A DNA stretch of 64,000 nucleotides from Alentia gelatinosa (taxonomy: Eukaryota; Annelida; Polychaeta; Phyllodocida; Polynoidae), in NCBI GenBank assembly GCA_950022655.1, contig OX465579.1, positions 78,131,193-78,195,192 on the forward strand. Direction: 5' to 3'. The notes beneath the pieces were generated by a model, which did not search any database, was not told where the DNA came from, and worked only from the letters and a program-made list of their open reading frames with translations. Shown here piece after piece: positions 61,801-64,000 of this stretch. The translations under genes and the position numbers were made by a program. The stretch's first letter is position 1. Each line of letters starts with the position of its first letter.

Positions 61801-63778
61801 TGGCCCAAGATGTATGCATTTAAGACCAAAACAAAATGACTTTCAATACATTGCTGCAATAAAAACAGCTTTGGATTCAGTTGCAATATAAGCCTCTTCA
61901 GGAATAGTATTTGGTTCTGCCAAATAAGGCATTTGCAGACATTACTAAAATGTCTTCCATTTACAACTTCTGTATGTGTTCTTGTTTGATAGGAAATCCT
62001 ACATACCATGGTCCTAACAAGGTGGTGAATCCCAAGCTGGTTAACTTTACTGCACAAGCAAGTGAAGCGGGGATTATCAAGGCTCATTTCAAAGCTACAG
62101 AGGTCAATGTACCCAGATCTGTGAGTATGTTGGACCAGAGATTTTGATATCAGAGCCCAAATTACTAGAACCTTATTTTTGCCTTCCTGCAGGACTTCCA
62201 CCAAAGCATTCACAAAAACTCAATGGGAATCTGCTAGTTACACCCTTTACTATTGATGGTATACAAGGCACACCTAAACTCCTTCTCATCTTCCTTATGA
62301 TAGTATTTAGTTTGACAATATCATGAATGAAAGTCAATGCAATTGGAGCCATTCAGAAGTTCATAATTATAATCTAATGTAGAGGCCCATTTCGCAGGGA
62401 GCAGATATCATGATAAATTCATTCTTATGGCATTCAGAACTCCTTTTCTCTTATTTTTACAGACAATTTGCCAGGATGAAAACAACTGTTTCCGCTACCC
62501 TGATAACTGCGCTGATAATGACTGTGAATATTTGGCTGGATGGAAAGTAGAAGGTGATTATGTCCGTTTCAGTGTATCAGGTGCAGTTACTGACACTCAG
62601 AAATATTTAGCTGTTGGATTTTCTACAACAGGCACAATGGTGAGTTTGCCCACATTTTCTACACTGACATGTCTCTGCCCTAAAATGATGCTGCAATGTT
62701 AGATCCATCTCTGACAGTTATTCATTTTAATTAGATCATATGCGTTTTCTACATGCTTGAACCCCCAAAGTTCTTTAGATGACAATTTTGTAGTGGCTCC
62801 TATAGTACCATCAAATTGTTCTTTGCAGTTTGTATATACTAAGCAAAACAAAAATATTATCATAATTACAATAAGATTATTTCCTGTCCACAATGTGAAA
62901 AGTGTTCATAGATCAATACTGAAGGTTCCATTTAATTACTTTTCACAAAAATATATGAGTTGAAAGATCAAGTCAATAATCAGTATGTTGATTTTTGTTA
63001 AAAGTCTCCTTCACCAGCTGTGGACTGCCTCCGTGATTCATCTGATGCTATTACCATCAAGTCTGCTGCAAATATAGACTACTCCACTGGCAATATTTTC
63101 CTTAATCCGGTAAGATGCCCTTCATCTACAAAGTAATAAAAATTTCAAAATAACAGTGTTTGAAATCAAATCTATTTATAAAGTTTTCACAAACATCATA
63201 TTATTATATACCTGTGTTAGTATATCCTACACATACGGCCCGCTCCTACCCATGTCGTATTTATATCTGTATGACACCTAGGTGACCTACGGGTTATGTA
63301 TGTGGCATGTAGGGCATGTACGGTGGCAAAATCCGAAAACTTGCCCAGAAGCAAAGTTAAAAATTGGATAGTTTAAAGTATATAATAATAATTTATCACA
63401 TACAGGATGAACACCCTTGCAGGGTTTTTTCTATCTTTGATGATTTTTCTCAAAGTTGCTTTTCTCAGTGAGTCATTCAATCAAACAAGTCCTGCTTTGC
63501 ATAGTTGAACACTGTGTCATTATAGCTATTGTCAAAAAGCTTACATTGTTCACAATGTCTCTTCTGATTTCAGCCATCTTTAGGACTTGGTTCTGACATG
63601 TCTGGAGAATACACTGATGGAAAGATAACATGCCATTTCTCATACATCAAGAGCAAGAATCTACAAAAACTGGTCAGTTCTCAACACCCCAGTAATGTTG
63701 GTGATGAAGACCTTCTTGCTGATTTCCTGAATGTGAAATATTACCTGCTGGTTGCAAAGGGAGAAGTCACTGAAGAGG
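34615..63778 (+). CDS. Reeler-DOMON-array protein gene, 5' part
   Basis: Spliced gene covering a signal peptide, a Reeler domain start and eight tandem DOMON units. Secure exons are 34615-34813 and 38072-38214, then four exons (A-D) per unit from 43148 on, ending in the window with exon C of unit 8. Reeler plus DOMON is the architecture of FRRS1/SDR2-type ferric-chelate reductases, which have one DOMON and then a cytochrome b561 core. Here the DOMON part is repeated at least eight times. DOMON domains bind heme or sugar outside the cell. Exons for the second half of the Reeler domain are unsure (see 38974 and 42696). Whether a b561 membrane core follows cannot be seen. All A-D blocks start and end in phase 0, so unit number can change without a frameshift. 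Confidence 0.8.
34862..35791. mobile_element. TIR element 50 bp after exon 1
   Basis: Left tip TCAGAGGAGGTGTGAAGCG with CAGCGCCC, mirrored at the right by GGGCGCTACGCTTCACACC then TCCTCTGA. Arms of about 26 bases have one mismatch. The 930-bp body has no coding capacity and contains a small tandem repeat at 35518-35580. Flanks TTA and GTA do not give a clean duplication, so the superfamily is open. Confidence 0.7.
35518..35580. repeat. Short tandem repeat AGAGTAAAAATAGATAC
   Basis: Three and a half units of 16-19 bases (AGTAAAGATAGATACAG, AGTAAAAATAGATACACAG and so on) inside the TIR element. Confidence 0.75.
36213..36545. repeat. Tandem palindrome cluster AATGCCTGNAGGCATT
   Basis: Three head-to-tail units of about 35 bases, GGGGGCGAAAATGCCTGCAGG-like, lie at 36211-36310. 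A mirrored unit (GAATGCCTGAAGGCATTCTC then GCCCCC) lies near 36468-36495. The same 16-base palindrome occurs in the TTAA-flanked MITE at 26521, and the right side here ends GAAAGGGCTAATTAGTTAA. Likely a decayed relative of that element. Confidence 0.6.
37080..37223 (+). pseudogene. LINE C-terminal relic
   Basis: A 47-codon frame ending in TAA reads SALYIGSQYWNKLKSETQKK and then a Lys/Leu-rich helix. The G-S-x-x-W-N-x-L pattern is the usual far C-terminal end of non-LTR retrotransposon ORF2. No RT core remains upstream. Confidence 0.5.
38072..38214 (+). CDS. Exon 2: Reeler domain middle
   Basis: Acceptor TTCCTGCAG and donor GTCAGT. The first two bases complete Val, giving VTIRGKDGVTFDGFWMEARP and later GVFSDAP and RLMC. 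This is the standard Reeler core: a G-x-x-F-x-G-F-x-x-E-A-R block, then a Gly/Phe turn and the second Cys. It ends in phase 0 (DK). Confidence 0.85.
38288..38684. mobile_element. MITE with TTTCCACC tips in the Reeler gene intron
   Basis: Left tip TGTCTGTTTCCACCAGTCGAC; right tip, inverted, GGCTATTTCCACCTACTGAC. Flanks TAA and TTA fit a Harbinger-type TWA duplication. The body contains words such as AAAATCGCCGATCAAATTG. A similar but unclear TIR-like pair follows at about 38735-38930 (TGTCCCACTTG against GGTGGTGCCACA). Confidence 0.55.
38974..39253 (+). CDS. Candidate Reeler exon with unresolved frame
   Basis: After a strong acceptor (TTTTTTTGTTTCCACAG, ending 38973) a frame reads HISMKQVRKSSLQM and later SVAPSEDGETRQNCIVFVAS, VLQHQ, ending at a GTGAGT donor at 39254. 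Both parts resemble the third Reeler block (S-H-x-S ... A-P-S ... F-x-A-S-V-x-Q). Exon 2 ends in phase 0, whereas this frame needs one preceding base from a phase-2 exon, and frame 0 stops after seven codons. A hairpin (TTTACTACATACCA mirrored) sits between the two parts, suggesting an insertion. It may be a damaged exon or an incomplete model. Confidence 0.3.
39818..42363 (-). pseudogene. Decayed, internally deleted Ty3/gypsy retrotransposon
   Basis: Read on the minus strand: a gag-like stretch near 41420-41260 (DKLVIGLKNKMNKSQ), a Cys/His zinc-knuckle-like region near 41060-40915, an aspartic protease at 40863-40480 with the DSGAS active-site motif and a later LLGRDLI motif after a stop, then at 40333-39965 a Pro-rich frame ending TRAGHIMKMPKLMDL, as gypsy integrase tails do. 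Reverse transcriptase, RNase H and the integrase core are missing between 40480 and 40333. A purine tract precedes TGTGTTATGG at about 39870, a likely 3' LTR start. CATCAATACAC near 39830 recurs at 42365, next to an ATTGGCGATGAG typical of the region after the 5' LTR. Not functional. Confidence 0.7.
41632..42262. mobile_element. MITE nested in the gypsy remnant
   Basis: Inverted tips GGGGGTCGTTTTATTTTC and GGGGGGTGTTTTATTTTC. Subterminal sequence is rich in CAGGAGA/TCTCCTG and CCCCAGGAC words in both orientations, flanking an AT-rich centre. It lies within the gag side of the gypsy remnant, so it probably inserted later. Confidence 0.6.
42696..42771 (+). CDS. Candidate linker exon before DOMON unit 1
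   Basis: Acceptor TTTACATATTTTAG and donor GTATGA. In the frame that ends in phase 0 it reads GGISQNNGTSWLPIKSTVIH and QKLKQ, joining smoothly to the phase-0 exon A of unit 1. Such a linker is expected between Reeler and DOMON domains. It needs a phase-2 exon upstream, which was not found, so support is partial. Confidence 0.35.
43148..44962 (+). CDS. DOMON unit 1
   Basis: Exons A 43148-43324, B 43690-43794, C 44364-44568, D 44835-44962 with GT-AG borders and phases 0, 0, 1, 0; 205 residues. Domain landmarks: Cys at 3, 9, 16 and 21, LAGWKVEGDYVRFSVSG (first DOMON strands), YLAVGFSTTGTM, a DC/TC Cys pair (67 and 114), YLLVAKG and TYHGPN. Met59 and His168 sit where DOMON heme ligands usually are. 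It is the most diverged unit: TVCEDKN instead of TICQDEN at the start, and SASP instead of SPSP in exon B. Intron B-C keeps a segment of about 49 bp (44002-44050) lost from units 2-7. Confidence 0.85.
45305..47089 (+). CDS. DOMON unit 2
   Basis: Exons A 45305-45481, B 45859-45963, C 46491-46695, D 46962-47089. Introns are 377, 527 and 266 bp inside the unit and 342 bp to the next. It opens TICQDENNCFRYPDNC, and its 205-residue product is identical to that of units 3, 4 and 5. It is the first member of the series with the exact 2127-bp period and the first without the B-C intron segment kept in unit 1. Confidence 0.9.
47432..49216 (+). CDS. DOMON unit 3
   Basis: Exons A 47432-47608, B 47986-48090, C 48618-48822, D 49089-49216. 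Shares private silent or intronic changes with unit 4 only, for example ACGGGC in exon B and AATGTAAAAAGTG in intron A-B, so the two are sister duplicates. It shares AAGGCAATTGCAG before exon D with unit 2. Confidence 0.9.
49559..51343 (+). CDS. DOMON unit 4
   Basis: Exons A 49559-49735, B 50113-50217, C 50745-50949, D 51216-51343. Exon and intron sequence are almost identical to unit 3 up to exon C. Before exon D it switches to AAGGCATTTGCAG as in unit 5, which suggests an exchange or duplication border between C and D. Confidence 0.9.
51686..53470 (+). CDS. DOMON unit 5
   Basis: Exons A 51686-51862, B 52240-52344, C 52872-53076, D 53343-53470. Shares AAAGGTCTTTAG and CATATGTGTTTT in intron A-B with unit 6. 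After exon D it has CATTCAAAAAAACTC, again shared with unit 6. Confidence 0.9.
53813..55597 (+). CDS. DOMON unit 6
   Basis: Exons A 53813-53989, B 54367-54471, C 54999-55203, D 55470-55597. One residue change in exon D (SEVGIIK instead of SEAGIIK, base near 55544). Intron A-B shares ATTCATTTGAATTAG with unit 7. Confidence 0.9.
55940..62120 (+). CDS. DOMON unit 7, split by a retrotransposon
   Basis: Exons A 55940-56116, B 56498-56602, C 61522-61726, D 61993-62120. A 4-bp insertion (GTTA, near 56320) shifts exon B. The B-C intron holds a 4393-bp Ngaro-like element (57076-61468) ending 53 bp before the exon C acceptor, whose pyrimidine tract is intact. Exon C has one residue change (GLDSD instead of GLGSD). 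Intron C-D matches unit 1 rather than units 2-6 (CAATATAAGCCTCTTCAGG, then TTTGGTTCTGCC), so the unit is mosaic. Confidence 0.85.
57076..57222 (+). repeat. Split direct repeat A1
   Basis: 147 bp starting TGTTCCCAACTCGTTGGG. It matches A2 (61172-61318) with four differences, all C/T or G/A, two of them CG to TG. It contains two CACGTGAC words and is the probable promoter side. Confidence 0.9.
57276..58286 (+). pseudogene. Ngaro-like ORF1 (gag-like), one internal stop
   Basis: Frame from the ATG at 57276 (MGKQKSTSPKN) runs to TGA at 57777-57779 and continues in the same frame to TAG at 58284-58286, about 336 codons. The N-terminal part is basic, then Ala/Pro/Thr-rich. The C-terminal part has a Cys/His cluster (C-x7-C-x5-H, HFC, H-x-H, AAC) like the zinc-finger region of DIRS/Ngaro gag proteins. 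The stop follows GAA and is one C-to-T change from CGA, so CpG decay is likely. A start at 57165 upstream in the same frame is also possible. Confidence 0.75.
58246..61095 (+). pseudogene. Ngaro-like pol: RT, RNase H, tyrosine recombinase
   Basis: Open from 58246 (+1 relative to ORF1, overlapping it by about 40 bases) to the TAA at 61093, with one in-frame TGA at 59209. There is no early ATG, so frameshifting from ORF1 is likely. RT: IIDLSFP near 59055, KADLS then AYRQLRIDP around the TGA, and the catalytic YLDDF near 59393. RNase H-like sequence at about 59870-60115 is readable only partly in the main frame (see findings). Recombinase: FALLRASN (first Arg) near 60565, STKTR (Lys), HSLRRGG (His-x-x-Arg) near 60920, HHGTW near 60985 and AYVP (Tyr nucleophile) near 61023, so all catalytic positions are present. 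No methylase domain is seen, which favours Ngaro over DIRS1. Confidence 0.85.
61082..61171 (+). repeat. Split direct repeat B1
   Basis: 90 bp starting TTTCTTATAGTTAAAGACAC and ending GCGTCATCAT. I see no difference from B2 (61379-61468). It overlaps the end of pol and carries AATAAA at 61132-61137. Confidence 0.9.
61172..61318 (+). repeat. Split direct repeat A2
   Basis: 147 bp, directly abutting B1. The B1-A2 joint GTCATCAT|TGTTCCC is the same as would form in a circular intermediate that joins the element ends. Confidence 0.9.
61379..61468 (+). repeat. Split direct repeat B2 (right end)
   Basis: 90 bp identical to B1, separated from A2 by 60 bp of unique pyrimidine-rich sequence. It carries AATAAA at 61429-61434. 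The host intron resumes at 61469 with TATAGCTATTG. Confidence 0.9.
62463..63778 (+). CDS. DOMON unit 8, partial at the window edge
   Basis: Exons A 62463-62639, B 63005-63109, C 63574-63778. Exon D lies outside. Exon C has SSQHPSN instead of SSKHPSN. Intron B-C keeps the segment of about 49 bp (63321-63369) otherwise found only in unit 1, but lacks a neighbouring stretch of about 100 bp. After the exon C donor the sequence (ATGTTCAGCATATGGC) departs from all other units at 63789, so the array ends or changes here. Confidence 0.85.
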
Positions 63779-64000
63779 GTATGTTCAGCATATGGCTACA
63801 TATTTTATTATTAGTAACTCTAAAATTTACGTATAAATGATCAAGCCAGTACCAAACACAGATGATTTACAAAACAATGTTGCAGTAATTTGAAGTTTGG
63901 AAATGTAGATCTATACCTTTATCAGAATAGTATTCTTCATGAATATACATGTAAGATTAAAACTTTTCAAGTCATTAATACTAACATCGTCTGTCTATAA
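63779..64000. other. Intron after exon C of unit 8
   Basis: Donor GTATGT at 63779. From about 63789 the sequence is unlike the C-D introns of other units. No further exon is seen before the window ends. Confidence 0.6.

Overview
The window is animal nuclear DNA: AT-rich (only the 57-61 kb insert is clearly GC-rich), with exons of about 80-350 bases bounded by GT-AG splice sites, long introns, microsatellites and a dense load of small foldback transposons (MITEs), non-LTR retrotransposons, a decayed Ty3/gypsy element and a Ngaro-type tyrosine-recombinase retrotransposon. This mix, and the frequent palindrome TACATGTA, suggest a marine invertebrate, probably a lophotrochozoan such as a mollusc. 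That is inference. Nearly all long open frames are chance or repeat-derived.

Region 1 (1-13.1 kb, plus strand) holds the last five exons of a gene for a single-pass membrane protein that I do not recognise (357-466, 1136-1228, 2588-2729, 4219-4424, 11759-12101). Splice phases agree throughout and give 297 residues: a Cys-containing outer part, one membrane helix and a basic/acidic tail. The intron before the membrane exon carries an 81-bp minisatellite whose every unit contains a copy of that exon's own 3' splice site. The 7.3-kb intron before the last exon carries several transposons and a decayed duplicate of the last exon.

Region 2 (13.1-34.6 kb) is repeat-rich: Tourist/Harbinger-like, pogo-like and piggyBac-like non-autonomous elements, foldbacks, two broken LINEs (24.65-26.52 kb minus; 28.95-30.89 kb plus) and one isolated exon-like segment with laminin-N-terminus flavour at 18.1 kb.

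Region 3 (34.6-64 kb, plus strand) is the 5' part of a secreted or membrane-tethered Reeler-DOMON gene. Signal peptide and start of the Reeler domain lie at 34615-34813 and 38072-38214. From 43.1 kb onward there are eight tandem DOMON units (seven complete, the eighth running off the window). Each unit is four exons (177, 105, 205 and 128 nt; 205 residues). Units 2 to 6 repeat with a period of exactly 2127 bp. All units keep the Cys pair and the Met and His positions that usually ligate heme in DOMON/cytochrome b561 proteins. A 4393-bp Ngaro-like element (57076-61468) sits in the intron between exons B and C of unit 7, without target duplication. The C-terminal part of the gene lies beyond the window.
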